The position numbers were made by a program, and so were the translations under genes. A model generated the notes under the pieces. It did not search any database, was not told the DNA's origin, and saw only the letters and a list, made by a program, of their open reading frames with translations. Positions 16,951 to 25,332 of a stretch of DNA of 64,000 nt are shown here, in pieces (position 1 is the stretch's first letter; each line of letters begins with the position of its first letter). Location: assembly GCF_034661175.1 (NCBI RefSeq), contig NZ_CP141058.1, positions 3,162,001-3,226,000 on the forward strand, in the 5' to 3' direction. The DNA is from Nocardioides renjunii. GTDB taxonomy: Bacteria; Actinomycetota; Actinomycetes; Propionibacteriales; Nocardioidaceae.

Positions 16951-16956
16951 TAGGTT
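16951..16956 (+). promoter_or_regulatory. -10 box TAGGTT of the FAD oxidoreductase gene
   Basis: TAGGTT sits immediately before one GTG (16957) and 6 nt before a second in-frame GTG (16963). Transcription would start near the second, which decides the start codon. Confidence 0.42.
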
Positions 16957-16962
16957 GTGTCG

Positions 16963-18531
16963 GTGAGTGCGGGCAGGAGCAGCTATGACGTCGTGGTGGT
17001 CGGCGGCGGGCACAACGCCCTCGTCAGCGCCGCCTACCTCGCGCGGGCCGGGCTGTCGGTCCTGGTCCTCGAGCGGCTGGCGGAGACCGGTGGCGCCGCC
17101 GTCTCCGTCGAGCCGTTCGCCGGAGTGCCGGCGCGACTCTCGCGCTACTCCTACTTGGTGAGCCTGTTGCCCGAGCAGCTGATGGCCGACCTCGACCTCG
17201 ACGTGCGCCTGGCCTCGCGCACCACGGCGTCGTACACGCCCTGGACGCGCGGCGACCGCACCGGCGGGCTGCTCGTCGAGCGCCCCGAGGGCGACGCGAC
17301 CCGGCGCTCGTTCCGCGAGCTGACGGGTGGTGACGAGGAGTACGCCGCCTGGCAGGCGTTCTACGCCGAGGTCGGCGGGCTCGCCGACGCAGTGGCGCCG
17401 ACCCTGATGCAGCCGCTGCCCTCCGAGCGCGACCTCCGCACCCGCGTCGACGAGCGCATCTGGCGCGACGTGGTCGAGCAGCCGCTCGGCCACGCCATCA
17501 CCGAGCGCTTCTCTGACGACACGGTCCGCGGAGTGGTCGCGACCGACGCGCTGATCGGCACCTTCGCCTCGCTGGACGACCCGTCGCTGGTCCAGAACCG
17601 CTGCTTCCTCTACCACCTCGTCGGCAACGGGACCGGCGAGTGGCGGGTGCCCGTCGGCGGCATGGGCTCGGTCACCGGGGCGCTCGCCCGGACGGCGGTC
17701 GACGCCGGCGCCGAGATCGTCACCGGCGCGGGCGTCAGCGCCATCAGGCCGGGCCCGGACGGCGCCGAGGTCACCTGGCACGACGGCGAGCGCGAGCACG
17801 CCGTCTCCGGCCGGCGGGTCCTCTCGGGCGTCGCCCCGTGGGTGCTGCGGATCCTGCTCGGCGAGGGCGAGGACCCTGAGTCCAAGCCGGTCGGGTCGCA
17901 GCTGAAGATCAACTTCCTGCTCGACCGCCTCCCCGCCCTCAGGTCGGGCGTCGACCCCGCGGTCGCCTTCGCCGGCACGCTGCACCTCGCTGAGGACTAC
18001 ACCTGCCTCGAGCAGGCGTACGCCGCCGCGGCCGGCGGCTCGGTGCCCGACCCGCTGCCGGGCGAGGTCTACTGCCACAGCCTCACCGATCCCTCCATCC
18101 TCGGCGACCTGGCCGGCTCGGCGCACACGCTCACCTACTTCGGCCTGCACACGCCGGCCTGGCTGTTCGACGCCGATCCCGGTGCCCGTGACCTCGCGGT
18201 CGAGCGGGCCATCGCCTCGATCGACGCCGTGCTGGCGGAGCCGCTCGAGGGCTGCATCGCCACCGACGCCGACGGCCGGCCGTGCATCGAGGCGAAGGTC
18301 CCGCAGGACGTCGAGAGGGACCTCGCCATGCCGGGCGGGCACATCTTCCACGGCGACCTCGAGTGGCCGTGGGCGCCGTCGCGGACCCGGCTCGACACCC
18401 CGGCGCAGCAGTGGGGCGTGCAGACCGAGCACCCCACCGTCCTGCTGTGCGGGTCGGGCGCGCGCCGGGGCGGCGCGGTCTCCGGGCTGGGTGGCCACAA
18501 CGCCGCCCAGGCGGTCCTCGCCGACCTCTGA
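16963..18531 (+). CDS. FAD-dependent oxidoreductase (phytoene desaturase-like)
   Basis: 522 residues. The N-terminal Rossmann motif is VVVVGGGHNALVSAAYLARAG, followed by LVLERLAETGGAAVS, the ADP-binding strand of amine-oxidase/carotenoid-desaturase-like flavoproteins. The C-terminal segment FHGDLEWPWAP...LCGSGARRGGAVSGLGGHNA is the second FAD contact. It belongs to the NAD(P)/FAD oxidoreductase group that includes phytoene dehydrogenase relatives and PYROXD2; no carotenoid genes are near, so the substrate stays open. The GTG at 16963 is preferred over the one at 16957 because of the -10 box; the difference is two residues. Confidence 0.85.
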   Translation: MSAGRSSYDVVVVGGGHNALVSAAYLARAGLSVLVLERLAETGGAAVSVEPFAGVPARLSRYSYLVSLLPEQLMADLDLDVRLASRTTASYTPWTRGDRTGGLLVERPEGDATRRSFRELTGGDEEYAAWQAFYAEVGGLADAVAPTLMQPLPSERDLRTRVDERIWRDVVEQPLGHAITERFSDDTVRGVVATDALIGTFASLDDPSLVQNRCFLYHLVGNGTGEWRVPVGGMGSVTGALARTAVDAGAEIVTGAGVSAIRPGPDGAEVTWHDGEREHAVSGRRVLSGVAPWVLRILLGEGEDPESKPVGSQLKINFLLDRLPALRSGVDPAVAFAGTLHLAEDYTCLEQAYAAAAGGSVPDPLPGEVYCHSLTDPSILGDLAGSAHTLTYFGLHTPAWLFDADPGARDLAVERAIASIDAVLAEPLEGCIATDADGRPCIEAKVPQDVERDLAMPGGHIFHGDLEWPWAPSRTRLDTPAQQWGVQTEHPTVLLCGSGARRGGAVSGLGGHNAAQAVLADL

Positions 18532-18607
18532 CGACGCCGTCCTCGCCGGGGACCTCGATTTCGCCTGCCGGTCACGACGGGGTAATGTTCTACTCGCTTC
18601 ACCGCCT

Positions 18608-18680
<73 letters not shown>

Positions 18681-18685
18681 CACAT

Positions 18686-18723
18686 ACAGTCCCTGACCAG
18701 CGGAAACGCAGGTCAGGGGCTGT
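18686..18723 (+). terminator. Hairpin terminator after tRNA-Lys
   Basis: ACAGTCCCTGACC (18686-18698) pairs with GGTCAGGGGCTGT (18711-18723) with one G-U pair, and TTTC follows. It starts 5 nt after the tRNA. Confidence 0.75.
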
Positions 18724-18799
18724 TTCGTCGCCCCGGGGTGCCCGCTGAGTGCCCGAGAAGTCCGGCTCCCCGGAACGCATCGCGGCCGCGTGGCGCACC

Positions 18800-18934
18800 C
18801 CCTTGGCCGCGCTCAGTCTCGGCCCCCCGAGGTCGGCCCGCCCAGGATCTCGGCCGCGCAGCGGCGGTCGTGTTGCGGCCCATGTAGACGTCGGTGGTCA
18901 TCGACGGGTTGCGGTGGCCGAGCTGGAGGGCAGT
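18800..18934 (-). pseudogene. C-terminal remnant of a tyrosine recombinase (integrase)
   Basis: The minus strand reads ALQLGHRNPSMTTDVYMGRN, the box of tyrosine integrases that carries the LGH motif and the catalytic Tyr (in DVYMGR). The spelling is closest, as I recall it, to integrases of pSAM2-like actinomycete elements. The frame is closed by TGA at 18937-18935, so everything N-terminal of this box is gone. The remnant points toward tRNA-Lys 120 bp away, the usual placement of int beside its tRNA attachment site. The tail towards 18713 is Arg/Gly-rich and probably drifted. Confidence 0.7.
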
Positions 18935-18937
18935 TCA

Positions 18938-19254
18938 CATGTCAGCGCACGATGCTCAGGTCGGCACCACGGGGCGCCGACTGCGCCCTGCTGACATCGC
19001 CACGGCGAAGGTACGCCGGTCCTCACGTCCCGGGCGTAGCCACCATGGCGGGAGATTCGAGGTGCCGACGGGTCGCACTGAGCGCCATCCGCGCGTGCTC
19101 CCGCGAAAGCTGACCGTCGTCGCGGAAGGCAGACCCGGCGCGGATCCGGACGGGATCGCGCTCATGCGCTGAAGCCCACCGCCAGGGAATCGCAGATCGG
19201 TACTGAAGGTTGTGGCACTAGACGATTGATCGACCGCTTCGTAAAGGACACCTC
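18938..19254. other. Intergenic region, probable remnant DNA
   Basis: No frame here has recognisable content and base composition is slightly less GC-rich than in neighbouring genes. I see nothing beyond the promoter zone of the downstream gene (AAAGGA at 19243-19248 is its ribosome binding site). Confidence 0.45.
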
Positions 19255-20340
19255 ATGCCTGAGCCGTCTTCGAGTCCATCTCCCCGCGCCCTGGTCGTGG
19301 GGGCCACCGGCATCGTGGGTCAGGCCGTCGCTCGGCGCCTCATCGAGGACGGGTGGCAGACCTACGGGCTCTCTCGGAGCGGCAAGACCACGCACCCCGA
19401 CATACACCCGCTGCGCGCCGACCTCACCAACCCCGCGAGCCTTGCTGCGGTCCTCGACGACCTGGCACCGGAGCTGGTCGCCATCACCGCCTGGACACGC
19501 ATGGACACCGAAGCGGAGAACATCCGCGTCAACGGCGGCGCCGTACGCGACCTCCTCACCGCTCTGTCGCCAGCGGGAGGCGTACGGCACGTCGCGCTGA
19601 TGACCGGGCTCAAGCACTACCTCGGCCCCTTCGAGGCATACGGCCAGGGCAAGGTGCCGGACACCCCCTTCCGCGAGGAGGAGGACCGCCTCCCCTACCC
19701 GAACTTCTACTACGCCCAAGAGGACGAGCTGTTCGCAGCGGCCGAGCGGGACGACTTCACGTGGAGCGTGCACCGTTCGCACACCGTGTTCGGTTTCGCC
19801 ACCGGCAACGCCATGAACATGGTGGCCACCATCTGCGCCTACGCCTCCCTCTGCAACGAGCTCGGCCGCCCGTTGGTCTTCCCCGGTTCCGAGACGCAGT
19901 GGAACGCCCTGACCGACGTGACCGACGCCGACCTGCTCGCCGAGCAGATGACGTGGGCCGCCCGCACCCCTGCCGGCCAGAACCAGGCGTTCAACACCGC
20001 GAACGGTGACGTCTTCCGCTGGCGTTGGCTGTGGCCCCAGATCGCCGAGTGGTTCGGACTGGACTGGGAGGGCTACGCGGAGTCGCCACGCACCCTGGAC
20101 ATCTCGATGCGGGACATGGGACCGACCTGGCGCACCCTCGCTGCTCGACATGAACTCGTCGAGCCCGACCTCGACCGAGTCGCGTCATGGTGGCACACGG
20201 ACGCCGACCTCGGACGCGACATGGAGGTCGTCACCGACATGAACAAGAGCCGCACCGCGGGATTCTCCGCAACCCGCGACACCCGGGCCAGCTTCTTCGA
20301 CTACGCCGCGCAGTACCGCAGGGCACGCGTCATCCCCTGA
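19255..20340 (+). CDS. PRISE-like SDR (progesterone 5-beta-reductase/iridoid synthase family)
   Basis: 361 residues of the extended or atypical SDR fold. VVGATGIVGQAV (residues 14-25) binds NADP(H). The segment TGLKHYLGPFEAYG matches the conserved TGxKHYxGPFE block of PRISE enzymes with the catalytic Lys, and PNFYYAQEDEL holds the catalytic Tyr. Plant members reduce enones and 8-oxogeranial; bacterial ones accept enone substrates in vitro, physiological role unknown. It stands alone next to integrase debris, so acquisition by transfer is likely. The ATG has AAAGGA seven nt upstream. Confidence 0.85.
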   Translation: MPEPSSSPSPRALVVGATGIVGQAVARRLIEDGWQTYGLSRSGKTTHPDIHPLRADLTNPASLAAVLDDLAPELVAITAWTRMDTEAENIRVNGGAVRDLLTALSPAGGVRHVALMTGLKHYLGPFEAYGQGKVPDTPFREEEDRLPYPNFYYAQEDELFAAAERDDFTWSVHRSHTVFGFATGNAMNMVATICAYASLCNELGRPLVFPGSETQWNALTDVTDADLLAEQMTWAARTPAGQNQAFNTANGDVFRWRWLWPQIAEWFGLDWEGYAESPRTLDISMRDMGPTWRTLAARHELVEPDLDRVASWWHTDADLGRDMEVVTDMNKSRTAGFSATRDTRASFFDYAAQYRRARVIP

Positions 20341-20570
20341 CGAAGCGTGTGAACCGCCGTTCGCAGGGTGTCGCGGTGCTGGTGAAGCCGGTGACCTCGC
20401 GCCGAGCGGCGTCACGGGTGAGCTGCCCGAGAGGTTCACAGCGCCGTAGAGATCCGCTCACCACGTACCTCGCACCCCATGCACTGACGGCCGGGACGAG
20501 GGAGGACACCGGGATGCTCGAAGTGCCGCACAGACGTGCCCGCCGCCTCCCGGTCAGCCGGTCGTCGAGG

Positions 20571-21470
20571 TCAGCCGTCGCTGGGCGGGACGAGCGCCTC
20601 CACGAAGCGGGCGAGGGATGTCGGGTCCGACGCGGCGTGCGCAGGCACGAGCTGGCCGACCGACATCCCGAGGCAGTCCGGCTCCGACCACAGCGTGGTC
20701 AACGCCGCGCCCAGCTGGACCAGGGTCGGGCCGGAGTTGCGGCCGTTGACGTTCTCGGCCAGCGGAGCGTCGAGGAAGTCCAGCACGTCCACGTCGACGT
20801 GGACCACGAACGGCCCGTCCGGGAGCGCGCCCCTGGCCTTGAGTGCGGCGGTCGTCGGGTCCGCCACCATCTCCGCCTGCGTGGTGACGGAGATCCCGAG
20901 CCGCTCGACCTGGTCACGCTCCCACGGGGTGGTCTCGTCGGCGAGGTCGACCCCGAGGTAGCTCAGGTGCGCCGCCTGTAGAAGGGGCTGCCGCCCTGCC
21001 AGTCCGACCAGCGGCTCTGCAGCGCCCGGCAGGCCGAGGGCGTGGGCCATCCCCATCCAGCTGAGGGAGCCCTCGGTGGTCGAGTCGGGGGTGTTGAGAT
21101 CGAGGTGTCGGTCGACGTAGACGAGGTGGGGCTCGATCCCGCCGTCCTGCACGGCGGCGCACAGCCCGAGTGCCACCGTGCAGCTCCCGCCGAGGACGAG
21201 CACGCGGTGGCCGGTCATGACGAGCGGTGCTGCGGCGTCGGCGAGCGCGCGCAGCGCTCCGACCTCCTCGTCGAGGTTCTGGGCCAGCGGCCGCCTCTGG
21301 TCCGGCTTCCAGAGGTGGACGGGCAGGTCCCCGAGGTCGTCGACCTGGTGCCCGGCAGCCTCGAGCGCGACGACCAGGCCCGCGTCGCGGAGGGCGGCCG
21401 GTGCATGCTCGACGCCCACGCAGTAGGCGCCCGCGCTGCTCGGGTAGCCGAGGATGTGGATGTTCGCCAT
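20571..21470 (-). CDS. Arginase/agmatinase-family protein with altered metal site
   Basis: 299 residues with the ureohydrolase fold. The second metal motif is YVDRHLDLN (family DAHxDxN) and the third HVDVDVLD (family SxDxDxxDP), so four of the acidic or His ligands remain. The first motif, normally GGDHS, reads GGSCTVALG, replacing the Mn-binding His with Cys. Related actinobacterial proteins with Cys at this place are known to me only as arginase-family, so arginine hydrolysis should not be assumed. The ATG at 21470 starts the fold (MANIHILGYPSSAG). The MFS gene is immediately upstream on the same strand (29 bp), suggesting cotranscription. Confidence 0.8.
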   Translation of the reverse strand: MANIHILGYPSSAGAYCVGVEHAPAALRDAGLVVALEAAGHQVDDLGDLPVHLWKPDQRRPLAQNLDEEVGALRALADAAAPLVMTGHRVLVLGGSCTVALGLCAAVQDGGIEPHLVYVDRHLDLNTPDSTTEGSLSWMGMAHALGLPGAAEPLVGLAGRQPLLQAAHLSYLGVDLADETTPWERDQVERLGISVTTQAEMVADPTTAALKARGALPDGPFVVHVDVDVLDFLDAPLAENVNGRNSGPTLVQLGAALTTLWSEPDCLGMSVGQLVPAHAASDPTSLARFVEALVPPSDG

Positions 21471-21499
21471 CAGCACAGGATGCCGCACGAGTGCCGTGG

Positions 21500-22696
21500 T
21501 CAGCCGTCCCTCTCGGTGGCGGCCGGTCGCTGCAGAGCAAGCGGAAGCGTCGCCACGGCGAGCGCGCCGGCTACCAGGAAGGCGGTGGCGAAGGACGTGA
21601 GCTCGGCGATCACCCCGACGGCCACCGAGCCCAGCGCCGTACCCGCATCGAAGCCGACGTTCCAGACCGCGCTCGCGAGGTTGTGGTGCCGGCGGGAGAC
21701 GGCCGTGAAGGAGACCACGAGCGTCAGGTTCTGCAGACCTCCGTAGGACAGGCCGACCAGGAGCATGGCGACGAGGAAGGAGCCGACGCGGACGCCGTCG
21801 GAGTCCGCGACCGACCACGACACGAGCGCCATCCCCACCCCGGTGAGAGGGACCAGGGGCACGAGGAAACGTCGGGCGCCGTAGCGATCCGCCAGCACCC
21901 CGACCCGCCACCGGCTCAGCGCGGCAGCCAGCCCCATCAGCAGCAGGCCGCCGGCCGCGACCGACGGGCTGTCGACCATCTGGGGCGTGAAGGTGATCAC
22001 CGCACCGCCCGCCAAGGTGACCGCGAGCAACAGCAGCATCGGCCGCAGCAGCCGGCGATAGGCAGCGGACTCCGGGTCGTTCGGGTCGGGCGACGCGGAC
22101 GTGCCGGGGTGCAGGTCCGGTGCGCTGAGGCGGAGGGCCGACGCGAGACGGAGCGCCGCGGGGATGCCGGCCAGAGGTAGAGCGCTCACGGCGAACGTCA
22201 CCCAGTAGCCGAAGCTCTCGGCGATCCACGGTCCGGCGGGGAGGAGCACGAGGTTCGGCACCGCGACAGCGAGGCCGTAGGTCCCGATCGCCTCCCCGCG
22301 CCGCCTCGGATCCACCAGAGCGGCGACTGCGGCACTGCCGGTGACGGTGAGGACACCGAACCCGATCCCGCGGACCGCCGAGAGGCCGAGGACGACGCCG
22401 AGCTCGTTGCTGAGTGACAGCAGGACGCCGGGGACACCGAGCAGGACCAGGCCGACAGCGAGCACCGGTCCCCACCCGAAGCGCCGCAGAGCGCGTGGGA
22501 CGAACAGCTGGGTCAGCACCGTGAAGAGCAGGAGCACGCCGTTGACGAGTCCGGACCCGGCGGTGGTCGCCCCACCGTCGACCGCCCACAGCGGAGCGAC
22601 CGTGAGCAGCACTGCGTACCCGGAGAATCCCGCGCACGTCATCACGACCAGCGGCGCCATGCCCGGCTCGCGCCAGATCGGGCCCCGCGCGCTCAC
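21500..22696 (-). CDS. MFS transporter
   Basis: 398 residues with 12 predicted helices in two halves split by a hydrophilic loop (around PGTSASPDPNDPESAAYRRL). The motif after TM2 is weak (VPRALRRFGWG) and after TM8 clearer (GVLADRYGARR). It resembles drug or metabolite efflux carriers, but the substrate is unknown; pairing with an arginase-like gene could mean a small-molecule export/hydrolysis couple. The GTG at 22696 is chosen; in-frame alternatives are GTG 22723 and ATG 22660. Confidence 0.82.
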   Translation of the reverse strand: MSARGPIWREPGMAPLVVMTCAGFSGYAVLLTVAPLWAVDGGATTAGSGLVNGVLLLFTVLTQLFVPRALRRFGWGPVLAVGLVLLGVPGVLLSLSNELGVVLGLSAVRGIGFGVLTVTGSAAVAALVDPRRRGEAIGTYGLAVAVPNLVLLPAGPWIAESFGYWVTFAVSALPLAGIPAALRLASALRLSAPDLHPGTSASPDPNDPESAAYRRLLRPMLLLLAVTLAGGAVITFTPQMVDSPSVAAGGLLLMGLAAALSRWRVGVLADRYGARRFLVPLVPLTGVGMALVSWSVADSDGVRVGSFLVAMLLVGLSYGGLQNLTLVVSFTAVSRRHHNLASAVWNVGFDAGTALGSVAVGVIAELTSFATAFLVAGALAVATLPLALQRPAATERDG

Positions 22697-22746
22697 GGCC
22701 GGCAGTCTAGGGACCGCACTCACCGTACGAGGCCGTCGGGCTCGGC

Positions 22747-25278
22747 TCAGCCTCGGCGACCTCGGTTCGTCCGCGCGGTGGCGGGTGCGCTGCGGGGATC
22801 CTCGGGCCACGCGTGCTTGGGATAGCGCCCGCGCAGGTCGGCACGCACGCCCGGGTAGCCGTTGTCCCAGAAGGACTCGAGGTCCGCGGTCACGGCGGCC
22901 GGGCGGCGCGCGGGAGAGAGCAGGTGCAGCAGGAGCGGGACCCTGCCGTCGGCCAGGACCGGCGCTGCGGTCCAGCCGAAGACCTCCTGCAGTCGCACGG
23001 CGAGCACCGGCTGGTCCTGGGAGTAGTCGATCCGCACGGCCGACCCGCTGGGCACCTCCACGCGCTCCGGGGCCAGGTCGTCGAGCCTGCCCGCCTCCGG
23101 CCACGGCACCATCGCCCTGAGAGCGGCGGTCACGTCGACCCGACGAAGATCGTGCGCCGAGCGGACCCGTGCCAGCTGCAGCCCGAGCCAGGAGTCGAGG
23201 TCCCGGGTCAGCGCTGCGTCGCTCACGTCGGGCCACGGGTCACCGAGCGCGCGGTGCAGGAAGTCGAGGCGGGCGCGGAGCGCCGTGGCCGCCTCCGTCC
23301 AGGAGAGCAGCGCGAGCCCCTCGCTCGCGACCGCCTCCCGGATCGCGTCGCTCACGGCCTGCGCGGGTGGATCGCGGAGCGGGGCCGAGCTGAGCTCGAT
23401 CGCGCCCAGCAACGTCCGTCGGCGAGCCAGCACCCGCCCGCCGGTCCAGGTGACCCGGTCCACCTCGGTCCACAGCGATCCCGCTGCCTCCAGCGCGAGG
23501 TCCTCGGTGAGGGGCGCCGCCGCGCGGATGCGGGCGTCACGTTGCCCGGGCCGTCGCTCCGCGTCTCCGACAGCGAGCCACTCGAGTCCGGCGAGCGGCC
23601 CCGGGGCGCGCGAGTCGAGCGCCGCGCCTGTCCCGGAGGCCATCAGGTAGCTCGACGCGCCCGAGCGCTTGCGTGCGATCCGGTCCGGATGCGCCAGGGC
23701 CACCACCAGACCCACCGCCACGTCGTCGGTGAGTGCTCGGGCGTGCGAGGCCTCGCTGCGGTCGCCGGCGGCGCCGTGCCCGGCACCGACCTCCTGCAGG
23801 CGCGCGACCTGACGGCGCCACGATCCTGCCCGCTGGTCAGCGCGCAGTGTCCGGAGCGCAGCCACCAGGTCTCCGCCGGGAGCGCGCACGTCCTCGCTCA
23901 GCATCGCGACCACCTCTGCGGCCCGCTCGGCCCCGACGAGACCGACCCCGTCGATGAGGGCGCGCGCCAGCCGGGGATCGGTCGGCACGCCAGCCATCAC
24001 CCGGCCCCGCGAGGTGGCCCTCCCGTCCTCGGTCATCGCCCCCAGCCCCACCAGCACCTCCTTGGCCGCCGCCAGTGCGTGCGCCGGGGGCTGGTCGAGC
24101 AGCGCCATGTCCTGGACGTCGTGGGTGCCCCAGCACGCCACCTCCAGGGCGAAGGCCGTCAGGTCGGCGGTGGCGATCTCGGGGTCCGGGTGAGCGGCCA
24201 GGTGCGCGTGCTCCGCCTCGGACCAGCACCGCAGCACGGTCCCCGGACCAAGACGTCCGGCCCGCCCCGCCCGCTGCTCGGCCGCTGCCCGGCTCACCGC
24301 GACGGTGACCAGGGAGGCCAGTCCGCGACGGTGATCGGTGCGCGGCTCGCGCGAGAACCCGGCATCGACGACGACGCGTACGCCGGGCACCGTCAGCGAC
24401 GACTCGGCAACCGCGGTCGAGACGATCACTCGCCGACGAGGGCCCTCGCTCAGCGCACGGTCCTGCTCGGCGCCGGACAGCCGTCCGTGCAGGGCGTGCA
24501 CGGCCGCGTCCACGCCGGCAAGGCGACGTACGGTTGCCTCGACCTCCGCGACGCCCGGCACGAACACCAGGACGTCTCCCTGGTGCCCGACCAGCGCACG
24601 GCGCACGGTCGCCGCCACGTGGTCGTGGAAGGCCGGCGTGATTCCCCGGTCGTCGGTGCGGCGCACCCCCGCGGGCAGCGGGCACCAGACCGCGTCGACC
24701 GGGTGCAGGGCACCCGGGACGCGGATCACCGGAGCGCCTCCGTCACCGAGCAGGGCGGCCGTCCGTTCAGCCTCGATGGTGGCCGACATCGCCACCAGGG
24801 AGAGGTCCTCACGAAGGTTGGCCCGGACGTCGACGAGCAGCGCCAGGGTGAGGTCGGCGTCCAGGTGGCGCTCGTGCACCTCGTCGAGCACCACGGCCCC
24901 GACACCGAGCAGCTCGGGATCGGACTGGATCCGCCGGAGCAGCACACCGGTGGTGACGATCTCGACACGCGTACGGCGACTGGTGCGTCGATCTCCTCGT
25001 ACGGAGTACCCGACCGTCTCACCGACCGGTTCGCCCAGCAGGTGGGCCAGACGGCGGGCAGCAGCGCGGGCCGCGATGCGGCTGGGCTGGGTGACGACGA
25101 CCCGTCCGGCGACGACCTCGGCGACCGCAGGGGGGACCAACGTCGTCTTGCCGGTGCCCGGAGGTGCCTGGACCACCGCGACTCCGCGGGCGCGGAGCGC
25201 CTCGGCAAGAGGGGCCAGTCCCACGATGACCGGGAGGTCGGGCGGCGCTGCGAGCAGGTGGCGCAGCGCGTCGGACAC
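22747..25278 (-). CDS. hrpB: ATP-dependent RNA helicase HrpB
   Basis: 843 residues, the usual HrpB length. Walker A is APPGTGKTT (residues 38-46), motif II DEVHERH (132-138), motif III SAT near 160, motif [14 protein letters not shown]. The DEAH helicase core, winged helix, ratchet-like region and the HrpB-specific C-terminal domain (about 650-843, ending in WDNGYPGVRADLRGRYPKH) are all recognisable. HrpB is a DEAH/RHA helicase whose cell role in most bacteria is unclear. The GTG at 25278 is chosen since the fold begins there; an ATG 18 codons upstream is possible. It diverges from the DUF480-VOC gene. Confidence 0.92.
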   Translation of the reverse strand: MSDALRHLLAAPPDLPVIVGLAPLAEALRARGVAVVQAPPGTGKTTLVPPAVAEVVAGRVVVTQPSRIAARAAARRLAHLLGEPVGETVGYSVRGDRRTSRRTRVEIVTTGVLLRRIQSDPELLGVGAVVLDEVHERHLDADLTLALLVDVRANLREDLSLVAMSATIEAERTAALLGDGGAPVIRVPGALHPVDAVWCPLPAGVRRTDDRGITPAFHDHVAATVRRALVGHQGDVLVFVPGVAEVEATVRRLAGVDAAVHALHGRLSGAEQDRALSEGPRRRVIVSTAVAESSLTVPGVRVVVDAGFSREPRTDHRRGLASLVTVAVSRAAAEQRAGRAGRLGPGTVLRCWSEAEHAHLAAHPDPEIATADLTAFALEVACWGTHDVQDMALLDQPPAHALAAAKEVLVGLGAMTEDGRATSRGRVMAGVPTDPRLARALIDGVGLVGAERAAEVVAMLSEDVRAPGGDLVAALRTLRADQRAGSWRRQVARLQEVGAGHGAAGDRSEASHARALTDDVAVGLVVALAHPDRIARKRSGASSYLMASGTGAALDSRAPGPLAGLEWLAVGDAERRPGQRDARIRAAAPLTEDLALEAAGSLWTEVDRVTWTGGRVLARRRTLLGAIELSSAPLRDPPAQAVSDAIREAVASEGLALLSWTEAATALRARLDFLHRALGDPWPDVSDAALTRDLDSWLGLQLARVRSAHDLRRVDVTAALRAMVPWPEAGRLDDLAPERVEVPSGSAVRIDYSQDQPVLAVRLQEVFGWTAAPVLADGRVPLLLHLLSPARRPAAVTADLESFWDNGYPGVRADLRGRYPKHAWPEDPRSAPATARTNRGRRG

Positions 25279-25320
25279 TCCTGAAGTGTGCCTGACGCGC
25301 CCCGCTGGCCGAGGCGGGCC

Positions 25321-25326
25321 TATGGT
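25321..25326 (+). promoter_or_regulatory. -10 box TATGGT, leaderless DUF480-VOC gene
   Basis: TATGGT ends 6 nt before the GTG at 25333, again the leaderless spacing, and supports that start over the upstream ATG at 25288. Confidence 0.45.
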
Positions 25327-25332
25327 CATGAC

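Noticed and set aside
20341-20570. Possible short gene between the PRISE reductase and arginase genes
   Set aside because: No frame has both a ribosome binding site and coding character; I treat it as an ordinary convergent gap.
22813-25284. 823-codon plus-strand open frame opposite hrpB
   Set aside because: Shadow of hrpB; no domain similarity and Arg/Gly/His-rich content.
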